Of a DNA stretch of 64,000 nt, positions 11,605 through 24,424 are shown one piece after another. A program made the position numbers and the translations under genes. The notes below the pieces were generated by a model. The model worked only from the letters and a program-made list of their open reading frames with translations, did not search any database and was not told the DNA's origin. The DNA is from Liolophura sinensis (Eukaryota > Mollusca > Polyplacophora > Chitonida > Chitonidae). The first letter of the stretch is position 1, and every line of letters starts with the position of its first letter. The stretch covers positions 14,185,385-14,249,384 of the forward strand of contig NC_088295.1 of NCBI RefSeq assembly GCF_032854445.1, written 5' to 3'.

Positions 11605-14600
11605 TGATAACTTCTAGGTTAATTGTAATTATTGGTTTACTATTTACATAAGATTTAATACTTGATATGTACGGTTATTTGATGGATGGATTTTCATAGT
11701 GAATTATTTGTTGAAGGGTGCTTAGATAATTTACCAGCATAGTGGAATGTGAACCAGTGTGTGTATTTAAACTTAGGCCTGTTGATGTCACATTTGCACT
11801 TACATGTATGATTAGCTCATTACAGGCCTCCTGGGTCTGTTTGTGAGTGTCAGTATTTTATACATTGATCTGTGTGAAGGAACATATTGTGGTATGGCAT
11901 CCGCCTTTTCATCTTGTCCACATGTTACACCGTTATCTACAGAACTGTTTCACTTAGAGTTATAAAATTTTTGGACTTTTGTGTTTCTGTCTGCAAAGCA
12001 GCACCTTCATTTGACATCATCTACGTTGATTTACTGAGCCATATTAACTCTTCGAAACCCCTGAACTATCCTTCATAAATATGCATGATCCATGGTTTAA
12101 TCAAATTTCACCTTAGTTATTGACAATGACAGAAATTCAAAACAACATGGGATGTGGCTGTAGTTAGAAGAATGCAATGTATAGAATAGATTTATTTCAC
12201 ACTTAACGTGGAAGTGCTAGTGAAAAAAATAACTCCCTACACATTGACATGTTTAGGGTTATTGAGGGGCTGGTCATTTTGAGGCAAAATAGACTTGATA
12301 CAAAATCGTGGTGAAACGACGACAACAACATAGTCTACATCGATGGGCTGTTGGGCCTCTTTTGCTATTACCAGTATTGCCTGATGGCACGGTGACTTTC
12401 CGCTGCCGTTCTGTTTCAATAAAAGTGCATAGATCCCCTTCATAGCACTGCTTATTGCTGTTGTATAATGTTTGTGTCAAGGAAAAAATCAGTACCAAAC
12501 GCACATGCTTTGCTTGGAGACAAGGAAATACACATATAAGGGACGATCAGTGATTGGCTGAAAATATCCGGGCAGAAATACATTGGTCCCAATGCCATTG
12601 GCTGTCGTAAGAGTAGGTTTCTTAAGACATTTATATGTACAGTAAAGCAAGGGTGATAACAAAGCCTGTATCAAGCATCAACCTTGATGACAGGAAGATG
12701 CAAAACAGAAGCCAAGTCCAAACCAGGCCCATGGCTTGAAAATTTATGCCACTTTTGTGATATTTTGTTTTTCCTCTTCAGTACTGTATTTGCAGAACTG
12801 CTTCATTGAAGAGATTGAAATAGAATGAGCATGTGTATTTTCAACAGCAAACCTGATAGCATTATCTGTCCAGATTTACGTGTAATAATTGAACTTTAGG
12901 CCCCCAATGAGGCTTTTTTGACAACTTTCTTGCATTTACATACAGAAGATGGCATTACACTTTTATTGATAGCAGATCTGAGTCTGTGTAGGATATAGTT
13001 TGATGTCATTATTGAAGTACATGACCCAGCTTTGAAAGTAAATGAAATTAAGTTCTGTTGTGTGACCACTACTAAAAACAGTACATATTTGCAAAACTCA
13101 TTTGACCACCTGACAGTACTATTTGATCAGATTGAAATACTAATTTAATGTTGTTGTTTTTTCTCTCTCTTATCTTTATTTCTTTTAAAAAAGCAGCAAA
13201 CATGTTTCCACCTACAGGTATATGAAATGCAGAATTTGAAACTATCTGGATTAAAACAAGTTGTCATGTGAGCTCTGTTGAGGATGTGTCATGCGAATGA
13301 CTACTAGTTTGAACTACCACCAAACACTGACCATTTTCCCCCTCCTGTAATCCTTACATGTCATATAAGTGAATATTCTGAAGAATTAACCTAAACACAG
13401 GTCATTTTTGCCCAATCCCTCGTCTGCTGCCCAGATCATTAATCACTACACTCCCAGTTCTTACAGTATACAATATTATATTTTAAGTGAACATGATAAC
13501 GAGTTTATTTGGAGATGACTAGTAATTGTGTCAGAACATGAAAGTATTTGTAGCAGTCATAGGCAAGTGATACATTAAGGTGTTGTTTGGGGTTTTCGGT
13601 TAGTCATGGCTCTGGAGTTGCACAGCATGAATTATTTCTAGAGTTATCACCCTTTAAGTATGGAATGGGGAGATGTAGAAAGTGAGTCTGTGTTAATGTA
13701 TCTTGGATTTTCATGACACTGTAGGCATGATTGAGACTTTTTGAGGATATGCACATGCTGTTTGGGTAGTTCTGTGTGAATTCCAGAGTAACTGCCCTTT
13801 AAACATAGAATGGTGAATGCTTGATAGAGTTGTATAACTGTCTGGTTTATACATGTAAAACATGTGTGCTGAGTTCCTGGAATTGTTGATTTACCTCATC
13901 ATGCTCTATTGTATAGCACATTTGAGAGGATGGCAAGTGCAATACTGCAACCCCACCATCTTGGTGATGTCATTGTGCAATCAGTCTGTTGAGTGTAGCC
14001 CTGGGGGATTCTCCATCTTGTGAGGGTTAGAAGTTAGAATAATTATTGTAGAGTAGTAAAGTAATCAAGTCTATATTGTGAACTTTTGTTTGGTAGACCT
14101 ACTATCCTGTAGTAAAGAATCTACCTGTTTTGGTTTTAAAGTAAAGGAAATTTTGTTCAAAGAACTCATATTTATAGTTGAATTACATGTATATTAGGTG
14201 AAATGCTTAGGTGCTTCATAACTTTAGCCACTGCTGATATACTGTATTTCCCCGAATGTTAATCATTTTTTCCTGGGACACATTTTGCTTGAATCAGATT
14301 GATTCATCCACCTGAGTGGGGCCATTTAAGACTTTTGTGAAGTTTGATTAAGTCTCTTATCAGACAAACTAATGTATTGGCATGGAAAGTTTTTGGGCTT
14401 TGTGTTCTTCATGGGACATTTTACAGAACAAAGTTTAGATGAAATACAGTAGTTTATGTTTGTATAATACAAGCCTTTATTTCATTTACTCACAATCATT
14501 GTTACCTTTTGTTTACTTTTTTTACCTGTCCATCTTCAGTTCTATAATCTCCTTTACAATTCACTTATCTTGGTTATTGTCTCAGTTTTCATGCTATCCA

Positions 14601-15971
14601 GTGCACAGTAAAAATGTCTTTACAGCTGTTTTAAGCTTGAGAGAATCTTATGTAATAAAAGAATGCTGTATTAGAAATACCAGATTTTTGCTGACCTCCT
14701 TGGGGTTGTCTTGTGGTATGTCTACAGCCAGAAAATCTGTTATAAGTCCATGTATTTGTTGATGAAGGCTGTGAATAACATGTAAAAATTTACAGAGCTT
14801 TTGCTGTGGATGACCTTTGTTGTTTGTTAACAATGAAATTGAACTTCCTAAATACATGTACCACCACTTGTTAAATTCTACAGTATAAAAATCCTGCCCG
14901 AAGAGCTCTACTTTTTATCCCATCAGCCTGTTGTGCTAAAGGGCTTGTGTCATGCACAATGTCCATCTGTCTGCCTGATGAATGACATGGATCACATCAC
15001 TTCAGATTTAAGATTTCTTATTTGTTATGCAGGTTCATATTGAGGGGAGCTATGTTCTTATTTAAAAATTGACTGAGCTTGGCGAGTTTCAATGACGTGA
15101 TTTCAATAGTAATGACACGCTTTCCCGCAGGGATTCCAGATTTGGCATTCAGGGCCATAGGCATTGGTCATAGGAATGACCAGTTGAATGAATCATTCAA
15201 ATTTCTGATTTATAAACCAGCTGACTGGAAATGAGTTGCAGACATACACGGCTGTTAAACCCAATGGGACTGTGTTACACCCACTTTCTGTTGTAATTTA
15301 CACTGTCAATTATATGGTATACATGTATATGCTCCACGTGAGTTGCCCAATTTTTCATGTCACCATAGAATGATGTGATACCTATACATGTACATATACA
15401 TATGGTCAACAGTAATAACATATACTACAAGTACCCCTATCATTGATTTCATTCATTTCTGCAAAACATACTGAAAATAACATGTTAAATCTTATAGTTA
15501 TAATTTCTTTATTTACTACTGTTTTAAGTGTTTTGTTTGACGAGCTTTATGATGTCATCAGATTCAGGGACAATTAAAGCTGGAAAGTCTCCCTTTGTAG
15601 GACACTTGTTTGTGATCAAGGTTCTACAGCTTTGTGATGTTATATTGTATGTCTGAAGACATAATGTTTTGTTTACATTCATCAACTGTGATATTGTTTC
15701 CAAACTACAGTTATTGTGTTGATTATTCCAATAAGTTACATGTACCCTGCATTAATACAGTTGAAATTTATTCAATAAGTTCAAAGTTTTTCCAAGTGAC
15801 AGTGAACATAATGTCTGTTCAACTTACAGAAGCCTTTGAAACATACAATAGTATTAACACATGCATGCAGACAACTTGTGTCAAGAGATATTGATTAGTA
15901 TGGTACATCATTGTTTTATATTTCCTTCTTACAGATATATCAGGACTGTAGTCTTGGTTACATCAATATCT
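11605..15971. other. 3' flank of the carrier gene and gene-poor DNA
   Basis: No exon-like sequence with recognisable protein similarity was found on either strand. The carrier 3' untranslated region begins at 11605; AATAAA occurs at 12418-12423 and is one possible polyadenylation signal. Around 13600-13830 two loosely similar segments (around 'gtggaatg/atagaatggtgaa' and 'cctttaa') may be an old repeat. Otherwise it is AT-rich unique-looking sequence. Confidence 0.4.
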
Positions 15972-17084
15972 GTATTAGTAGTAGGGGGAAGGAGGGTTCT
16001 GGCGCACCCTCCCCTTGGTAAATAGAGGCCCCCAGCCCCTATTCCCGGCCAGCAGCCACCTGCGCTCCATTGTCCTGCCCGTGCCTATTCAAAGACATCA
16101 GAGTTGCGCGGTGGGCGGATCGCGCGTGCCGGCAGCAGTCAGACATGCGGTGGCGGCGGCACCTCCGCGGTCTCGAGAGGGGCTGGCAGAGATCCCGCCA
16201 ACGCTTCTCCACCCGCCAGATCCGAACCGGGGGTGGTGATGATGTATGTGCCAAGCTTCGCTAGATCCATGTCAGCCCCAGGTTTGTCCCTGCTGGTTGC
16301 AAGGTCGGGCCGCCCCCCCCCCCCCCCCATGCCCGTCAGGGGGGTACGCCAGCCGCGTCGTTTTGGCGCGCGGGCCGCGCCACGGCCGACAACCCCGCGT
16401 CCGTTTTTGCCCTTTGTGGACGCACGGCTCTGGTGGAGAATGCGCCTCTTACTCCGAGCCCGACTAGCGCCGCCGTAGACTGCCGCGTCGCTGGGCCCAC
16501 GGGGTGTCCGTAGCAGGGCACCCGCGGCGTACCCAAGGGCCATGAGGGCGAACACGGAGGCGCCCGCAAAGATGAATCTGGGGGTGGGGGGGAAGAAATA
16601 CAGAAGGAGCACGATCAGGACGATCATCACTGCGAGGCAGGGGCTGTCCATGGCGCGCGGCGGTCTATAACCAGAACAGAATTATCATCCAATGGCCCGC
16701 GCCGGGAAAACTCGCGGCCCGGGCATGGCGGGGCCAGCGTCGGCTTCGGCGGGTAGCCGTGTTGAACGGAATAATTATCTGTGGATGCGCCAATTAAATG
16801 CCAACTAGGTCGCCTCATATCAATGTGTGTGTAGGCGAGACTTGTAAATAAGCGTGTATGCCTTGGCTGGGGAGGCGCCTAAGGGGGGGGGGGGGGGTAT
16901 GGTGGAGCTGGGAAAGGGGGCTGGGGGCCTCTATTTGTTATGGGGAGGGCCCCAAGGAGGGGGTGGTCCAGAACCTATAGTGTGTTTACTAGAACTTCTG
17001 GACCTCGCCGGGAATAGGGGCTGGGGGCCTCTATTTACCAAGGGGAGGGTGCGCCAGAACCCTCCTTCCCCCTACTACGGTATT
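15972..17084. mobile_element. GC-rich inserted element with 72-bp perfect terminal inverted repeats
   Basis: The element (15977-17079) starts AGTAGTAGGGGGAAGG and ends with the complement CCTTCCCCCTACTACG. The inverted repeats 15978-16049 and 17007-17078 match over all 72 bases. GTATT flanks both sides (15972-15976 and 17080-17084) and looks like a 5-bp target-site duplication. The interior is strikingly GC-rich against an AT-rich genome and holds a C16 run (16313-16328) and a G15 run (16883-16897). A partial extra copy of the inner repeat part occurs near 16915-16960. No transposase, polymerase or capsid gene was recognised. It may be a non-autonomous transposon or a fragment of a GC-rich DNA virus or other foreign DNA; the perfect repeats suggest recent arrival. 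Confidence 0.8.
16139..16651 (-). CDS. Hypothetical 170-aa membrane protein inside the GC-rich insertion
   Basis: This is an open frame of 170 codons starting at ATG 16651. The N-terminus holds two closely spaced hydrophobic stretches (about residues 7-22 and 25-47) joined by a Pro-rich turn (PPTP). They are followed by an Arg/Lys-rich segment (about 48-100) and a Gly/Pro-rich tail that contains the glycine run encoded by the C16 tract. A TATA-like TTATAGA lies about 20 nt upstream. I recognise no family. GC-rich DNA makes long open frames by chance and other frames here are open too, so coding status is uncertain; the ordered hydrophobic hairpin is the main argument for it. Confidence 0.35.
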   Translation of the reverse strand: MDSPCLAVMIVLIVLLLYFFPPTPRFIFAGASVFALMALGYAAGALLRTPRGPSDAAVYGGASRARSKRRILHQSRASTKGKNGRGVVGRGAARAPKRRGWRTPLTGMGGGGGRPDLATSRDKPGADMDLAKLGTYIITTPGSDLAGGEALAGSLPAPLETAEVPPPPHV

Positions 17085-17719
17085 TGAGTCTTTTACATGT
17101 TGTTACCATTTTTTCATGTTTTGAAATAATTGCTTCTTTTTACCAGTCATCCCAATGTCATGTTCCAGCTGTTTAATTGTGAATTATATTTTATCCGAGA
17201 GAAAAAAATATCAGTGATTTTAAATACTGTTGGCAGTGATTTGTTATTCTTCTAGAACTGTTCAGAAAGGATAGTGTCTTGTTGTAGAGACAATTGTGTT
17301 TTTATGTTGTCTGGTGTCTTGTATTATCTTCAGAACAAATTGGCAAATCATCACCAAATTTGGTGAATTTTTGTGACATCAAGAACTGATCACTTTTGAT
17401 GCCTATCTGTCAGGAATTGGTAATTTTAGCAGGTTATGATTAACCTTGTGCATGCAGCATTTCCAGAACTACTGGGTTGCATGTAACCCAAGTTGCCTTG
17501 AAGCTAAGAAATCCCCACCTTTTGAGGTATATCTTCATTCGTTGGCTTGATGCTTGGGTCATCTTTTTGGGTAGAAGTGAAGCACAGCTTCTCAGGTTTT
17601 AAAATAATGCATGTAGACCATTCAGCAGTTTTAAGAGAGCTACCATGACTGCTGAACATCCATGATCAGACTCACTATAGAAAATTTGTATTCCCTCACT
17701 TGCACTGCTTGTGAGGGGT

Positions 17720-17965
17720 CTTGGTGACAATAAGCCGTGATCATACTTGGCCCAGTGCACAGACTAACGATCACTGAAGATCACTTCTCTTCCACCAGTA
17801 TGGTGTGTATATCAATACATCAGATGTGGGAAAGTTGGTCTGTATCTTGTCCAGGGGTTGGTGGATTACCCTGGCAGGGCACTCCGGATTCCTCCAAACA
17901 TAATACTGACCACCATCATAGGAGTGAAATCTTTCCTTGAATATAGCGTTAAACAGCAGTCAAAT
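17720..17965 (+). mobile_element. SINE-like repeat, plus orientation, degraded
   Basis: Landmarks include 'ggcagggcactccggattcc', 'cctccaaacataatactgacc', 'gtgaaatctttccttgaa' and 'gcgttaaac', which mirror the 3' half of the SINE family (title-like order: cctccc-accataatgctgg, gtgaaatattcttgag, ggcgtaaaac). It is quite diverged. Confidence 0.45.
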
Positions 17966-18559
17966 AGTTTTCAGTGATTTTTAATATAAAAATCAATTTC
18001 CATGGGCAGAAAAATCTTACTATCGGTGTATCTCCTGAACTTGATACTTATGATAACAAGGCAGTTAAGAGTTCGTTGACCTTTGGACACAGGAAAGAGA
18101 CATTTTTGGTTTTTTCTTTTAGTTTGATCAGAACTCGTTTGTGTCGCACACGGCTTGTTTTTTGTGAAGTGCTCATACTGATAATTGGTGTAAAATTCTT
18201 CATGTAAGCTTACATCCACAAATGATAAAGCTATTATATCATAACTTTAGTCCGGACTAAAGTCTAATTGGTACAGAACTGGTATAAAGATTCAGGCCTG
18301 GCTTAACCTTTTAATGCCCTTTTGAACAACTGGCCTCAGGTAAATATAAAGTATATCATATCCTGAAGGAAAAACTGGTTAAAGATCTTGAGGATTTTCA
18401 GGAAAGCTTGTCATATCACCGTTCTCATTTTGCTGTGAAATAGTATGTCGCAAATTTAACAGCTTTTAACATGATCAGCACATTTGCCATTGTAAATTCA
18501 TACAATAGCTGACTGCAACAGCGGCCAATAAATTCAAACCTGATTATTACAATCAATAC

Positions 18560-18770
18560 ACTAAACTCTTTGGTTCAAGTCCAGCTCATGCTGTTTTCCT
18601 CTCCAGCTGTTCGTGGGAAGGTCTGTCAGCATCCTGCGGGTGATCATGGGTTTCCACCAGGCTCTGCCGAGTTTCCTCCCACCAATAATGCTGGCCGCTG
18701 TCGTACATGTGTAAGTGAAATATTCCTAAATAGGGCGTAAAACACCAATCCAATAAATAAATAAATTAAA
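18560..18770 (+). mobile_element. SINE, plus orientation, 5'-truncated
   Basis: It has the B-box-like 'ggttcaagtccagctcatgc', then 'cctccca-ccaataatgctgg', 'aagtgaaatattcc', 'gcgtaaaacaccaatcc' and an AATAAATAAAT tail. This is the typical family structure without the A-box half. Confidence 0.75.
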
Positions 18771-20097
18771 CTCTTTGTATGTTTTTCATATCCTTAATTT
18801 ATTGTCCACATTACATGCAGAGCGTGTCAGTATTATGTTAACACAGAGAAGTGTGCCACGTGTTATCCAGCAGTACAGCAACTGTATGTATATACACCAC
18901 AGAAAAGGATCATATTTTTGAACTGTGATGTCAAACACTGATGTTGATATATGAATATCTTTTATAAGAGGGAGATGTCTGAATTGTTACGGGTATTCTC
19001 TCTCTGTTCATACCTTTTATTACCCATTATGATCAATCAACCGCTCTTGTGCAACACAAACACTGTGCTATCATGCTTCTCTCTACTGGTTTCTCAAACC
19101 CGACACCCGCCTCTTGTGAAAGCTTAGCAAACTGACATCAAAGGGAAACTGTGCTGAAAATGGTAAAAAATTTTGAAGAAATAAATGGCACATGCAGGTT
19201 ATGTGCAGGCTACTCACTGCCAAACACTAAGTACAAACTACAAAACAAACATCATGAATCCTACAATGAATGACCGAAATTTTATTTCAAAATCTTTTAT
19301 ACACTTGTTAAGAACTTATCTTGACCTTGAATACAATCATCGATTAAAATCACTCACTTATTAGCAATGGATTCACCAAAAAGTAATATAAACAACAACT
19401 AGTCATAAATTCTTTAAGAACACACCAGCATCTGCTTGTAGCCAAATAAATATTAAAACATAAAAATCTGCATCTTTTTCAAAACCTTGTCTTCAATGAC
19501 AAATAAAGCACTTTTCAGCAGATGAAATCAAAAATGAAAAAAAAAGGTAAATATATTAAAAGATCTTTAAAGTTGTAAATAATATGCCAAATAAATAATA
19601 CAAGAAAATGCAATGAACATTATAAATACAATAAAGTACACATACAGACTGACTTGTCACCAAAGAAGATAAAAAAACTTTTCCAAACAGTGTATGTTTC
19701 CGTACTGAAATGCCCAATACCTGGACCGTTCATTTACCAGTGCTGTGAGGAGTCCACTCTCCATCTGTTTGAAGAGACAAAACATCCACTCATCATCGCA
19801 TCTTTCTCAATCATGTAAGGAAGATTGTACAAGGACTTTAACTTGTTTTATGCAGGAAACATCCAGAAATCTAAATGTGCTTTCACAGATGGGCATTCAG
19901 AAGGAGATCTGCCACAAGAACTCAAGGTAAGAACTGAAGGTCATTTGACCAATAGTAGGCATGGGTGTGAGGAATAGGACCCGTTTCCTGGAGCTCAACA
20001 AATATGGTTTATCAGCAACATACTGCATCCAAGACTCAAGATAGGACATGAACTTGTACCTACAGAAGAATCACTTTAAAATGCTCCTTAACAAAGC

Positions 20098-23000
20098 TCA
20101 ACCTAGTTGTTCATTCTGGACTTGGACCTGGACAGTGTTAAGCCTGTCTTCACCTTCATTCATGCCCTCATCACCGTAGTCCTCCAGCTCAGACTCCCAG
20201 CCGTCTTCCACTAGCTCATCATGTTGTGTGACACTGGACACAGGTGAGGGAAGAATCTCATACTCTGCCATCCGTTTAAGCCCTGTGAACCGGCAGTGAG
20301 GGCAGTTTATGTGGCAGCTTACAGCTTCGGTGCCAACCTTGACGACAGTTGAGCTTGTGTTTATCACTCTACTGGGTGACAAGCCTAAACTTTCCCAGTT
20401 TTGCCCATTGAAGTCATACATCAGTGTGGATTTCATGTAGGTCTTTCTGTCAGTTACACTTCCTCCAAACAGGAACAGTTTGTCATCCTCATAAAAGTAA
20501 CTGTACCCAGAACGATCCACAGATTCAGGCAGGTCTGGAATTCCAAGGTGACAATCTGTTCTCCACGCTTTAGAACCCAGGGTTAAAATTTTGGCATAAC
20601 CCACCCCTGGCTCAGCCAACACAATTTCTCCTTCTCTGGCAAACATCATCAAAAGTGAAAGAGAACCTCTGGAGCAGTTTTCCACTTCACCAGTCTCAAA
20701 GTCATAAACCAAAAGCATCATTTCCTGGTCACCTTGCTCAGATTTGTCTATGGCTGTACAGATGTATCGATCATCAACAATAACCACCTTTATCTTGGAC
20801 GGGTGTACATGAATGCCAAATGGCACCAGCTCCTTCAGCCAGACCATTTCCGGAAGGGTTCCTTCCTCCAATAAATACAGGTTGAGGGCATGACCTTTGG
20901 AGAGACTGGATGTGGACCTGGCTATAGCATAGATCCTGCCACCACACTGCTGCAGGGATAGCACCTGAAACCCTTTGCCCTTTTCATAGTATGGTATCAG
21001 AGCACGTACATCAAGCCAACTTTTGTGTGTGATATCATACTTGTATAGCTGTTGCATGTTCTCAGTGTTTTTCAAAGGCCTTGACTCAGTAGCATAGATG
21101 CTTTTGGGTAGACCAGTCAGTAAGGCAAGACTGCTGGCTTTGATGGGGAGGGGAGGTAATTCTAGCCAGCGCTTTTCCCAGGGCAGGAAACCCAACAGTC
21201 TCCTGGTGCCAACAGCCTCCACGTTCCGTCCACGATCAGTTAGTAGCAGGTGTGGCTCTGCTTCATGACCTGCCATTAGAAACACCAGCTTCTCATTCCC
21301 ATTTAGCCTGGCATTTCCAGCCTGCAGCTTTGTGCTGAACTTGAACACCTTGTCCCGACACTGAGGGAACATGTTAATGAGCACATGGCAACTGACAAGC
21401 TTGTGGTAGCCTTCCTCAGTGAATCTCTCCAGGTCCAGGCTGTCAAACAGCTCTGGCAAATGAGGCAGTCTCTGGTCCAGGTCATGTTCCACCCAATGGG
21501 TGAGGAAGGAGAAGAGGGCATCCGCGGGCACATACAGAAGTGTGTGGTCCCTCAGTATGTCCAACACAGAGTCCACACCCAGGCACAGCATCTGGTCATG
21601 CTGCAGGACATCTGGTAAATGGGCAATCAAGTAGTCGTAGCCCACCTGGTACAGCTTCTCATAGTTATACTGACCTCCTATCAGACACAGTGTCACACAA
21701 TTTTCTGGCCCCACAGACAACCTGGCTAAGAACTCGGTGCACTGCTCTTTCATCTGTGAAATTTGCAGGTAGTCCGCCACCTCCATGAGCCCCTCCACAT
21801 TCTCCAGGCTCACATCCACATGCCTCAGGTATAGGAACTTTATGGCTGCTTGGATGGCTGCAGGTGAGCCCACATTGATGGTCACCTTACCTGGGGAGAG
21901 TTCAAGGTAGGTAATACAAACAAGGAAGACAGCTAATCCCAAAACCTATGGGGAAGGAAAAGGTCAAGATGGACCCACTCAGAGGTGCTTCCATATCATA
22001 TATACATGTATTTATTATATTCCCTGGTAAGTGACTGCATGAATATAATAACATTAACCTCATGCTCTCATGTTTATATAGCCTACAGTAAATTTAAGCT
22101 TCACTGCAGATTATTTATAGTGAGAAAAAAAGGGCTGATAGTATACCAGTATTTACTTTTTAGTGCCTTTAACATAGTACAGGTCACGTATGAGTCTGGT
22201 CAGAGTTTCAGGATAAACTTGCTGTTCCACCAAACATACTCTTGTGTACAGATTGGTTAAAAACAACAAATTTGAAAATAAAAACAAAAATTTTGGAGAT
22301 AAGCTTGTACTCTTCCAGTATGACCAAGTAAAAAATCTCAGGCAACACATTTTGAAATCAGTCAGGAAAATATCACGAAAATGGCAAGAAAAAATTGACT
22401 AAATATGTATACATGTATACTTTTCAAGCATTAACTTGAATATTTGCTGCATATGACTTATAGTTTCGTCCAGGTCTGAAAATGTATAAGTTTCAGCACC
22501 AAAAGCAATATTTTATAACTTTTAATTTTTTTTTAAATGCATTTTCAGTCAATCCTCTGTGCACCTGTATATATGATTTCCAACTGAAAATTACTAGAGA
22601 ATTTTTGCTGGTTTCAAATCTTTGATACAGATGTAATGATACTGATGCTGATGCAATCAGTGTATCAAATCTTTTATTATTATTCATGTATTGTTGACTG
22701 TACTTTGGAGTATTAAAAATCGGTATATGTATTACATGTATGCTTCAAAGGGGAATATAACTAGAAGCCTTTTTGAATCCCAAAGTCCCAAAGTCCCAAA
22801 ACTCAGAGGTATTCTCATATCATACGTACATGTACACAGGATTGAATGATTCAGTGATAAACTATTTATCCACTGGGTGAAACATATTTCCATCAACCAG
22901 CTCTTCATTTGGGATACCGATGTGATGTGAAAGGTTGCAATCCAGAGTAAATTACTATTCATTTCAGTAAAACTTCATTAATCAAATTTCTTGCAAGCCT

Positions 23001-24424
23001 ACATGTGTTTTTCTTTTTCATGAAATGACATCTAAGTTTTAACACCACAATGCCACATGATTTTCAAGAAAACTTGAACAACTGAATTAAGATTTTTTGG
23101 TGAAAGTGGGCAGAGGGTTTGATGACAAACCTTCATCTTTTTCCAGCAGGCCTGATTCATAAAGAGCATGGAAATAATGTGAAGTCATCAACACACACTT
23201 GTGTACCCGTTGTTCCTGTAAAATACATCAAAATAAAGTAGATACTGTATGCTCTGAACAGACACACTTATTACTACTCTCAGTTTCAGAGCTCATTAAA
23301 CCTCATTATCAACAGTGATCACATATACATGCAGCAGATACAATTTCATTACACCATGCCTCAGACACAATTTCATGACACCATGCAGCAGATACAATTT
23401 CATGACACCATGCAGCAGGTACAATTTCATGACACCAAGCAGCAGATATAATTTCATGACACCATGCCACAGACACAATTTCATTACACTATGCAGCAGA
23501 TACAATTTCATTACACTATGCAGCAGATACAATTTCATGACACCATGCAGCACATACAATTTCATGACACCATGCAGCAGACAGAATTTCATGACACCAT
23601 GTAGCAGACACAATTTCATTACACCAGGCAGCAGATCAAATTTCATTCCACCATGCCGCATACACAATTTCATTGCACTATACAGCAGATACAATTTCAT
23701 AACACCATGCAGCACACAATTTCACAGCACCATGCAGCAGATACAATTTTATTCCACCATGCCGCATACACAATTTCATTGCACCATGCAGCAGATATAA
23801 TTTCATGACACCATGCAGCAGATACAATTTCATTACACTATGCAGCACATACAATTTCATGACACCATGCAGCAAATACAATTTCATGACACCACGCAGC
23901 AAATACAATTTCATCGACCATGCAGCAGATACCATTTCATTACACCATGCAGCAGACACCATTTCATTACACCATGCAGCAGATACCATTTCATTACACC
24001 TTGCAGCAGATATAATTTCATTACACCATACAGCAGATATAATTTCATTACACCATGCAGCAGAATTTTCTTTCCCATAATGTATTTAGTGCTCAAATTC
24101 ACAAGAAAGTAAGCATTATCAGATGAAAGAAGTATAAAAGATGAAGTAGAGATATGTCAATCTAATTATCACTCTTTTGTTCATTTTTTTTCTTTATGGC
24201 TCTAAAACTGTTCATTATTACTTGTTAAGGAAATACATGTGTGGACTCACCTGGCCACCATAAAGCAGGGAAACATCACATACGTCTGATCCATGTTTTG
24301 TTTGCTCGTACAGAAGGCCTCCCACTGGATCAAATGTAGACCCCATAGGAGTATCGTGGGGAATTTGCAAAGTTCCCATCCCATCCATAGCCCCACCTTC
24401 AATAACAAGCATGTTCTCCCTCAT
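20098..24424 (-). CDS. BTB-BACK-Kelch (KLHL/KBTBD-like) protein
   Basis: Three exons join in frame: 24424-24251 (58 codons), 23215-23131 (85 nt) and 21890-20098 (stop included), giving 2052 nt and 683 aa. The BTB fold runs from about residue 40 to 150 and is split over all three exons: SDVCDVSLLYGGQ, then VHKCVLMTSHYFHALYESG, then KVTINVGSPAAIQAAIKFLY. The BACK region (about 155-255) includes DALFSFLTHWVEHD. A Kelch-like beta-propeller follows (about 270-610), with YKYDITHKSWLDV, LLVYDFETGEVEN and DKLFLFGGS as recognisable blades; the double-Gly signature is weak in most. The tail has an HINCPHC motif and a strongly acidic end. Such proteins usually act as substrate adaptors for Cullin-3 ubiquitin ligases; the substrate is unknown. 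The exact orthologue is not assigned. The start is the first ATG of exon 1; I did not find an upstream exon. Confidence 0.85.
23330..24066. repeat. 27-bp minisatellite in BTB-Kelch intron 1
   Basis: About 27 tandem units of the form CAGCAGATACAATTTCAT + TACACCATG run through intron 1 (23216-24250). Variants swap TACACC for GACACC and AGATA for AGACA or ACATA. Because the unit is 27 bp (nine codons) and lacks stops in several frames, both strands show long open frames of repeated peptides. These are artefacts of the repeat. Confidence 0.95.

Larger units (their letters stand above)
17085..20097. other. Gene-poor region between the insertion and the BTB-Kelch gene
   Basis: It contains two SINE-like copies (17720-17965 and 18560-18770). 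From about 19240 onward the sequence is AT-rich and probably includes the 3' untranslated region of the minus-strand BTB-Kelch gene; TTTATT (AATAAA on the minus strand) occurs near 19281. No other gene was seen. Confidence 0.4.

Noticed and set aside
16015-16478. Plus-strand open frames of 64-124 codons in the GC-rich insertion
   Set aside because: They are overlapping frames in high-GC sequence with no ordered features; only the minus-strand frame has a structured hydrophobic pattern.
23296-24112. Several open frames of 90-160 codons with repeats such as HGVMKLYLL on both strands
   Set aside because: They lie wholly in the 27-bp minisatellite inside a BTB-Kelch intron; a stop-free unit divisible by three opens frames automatically.
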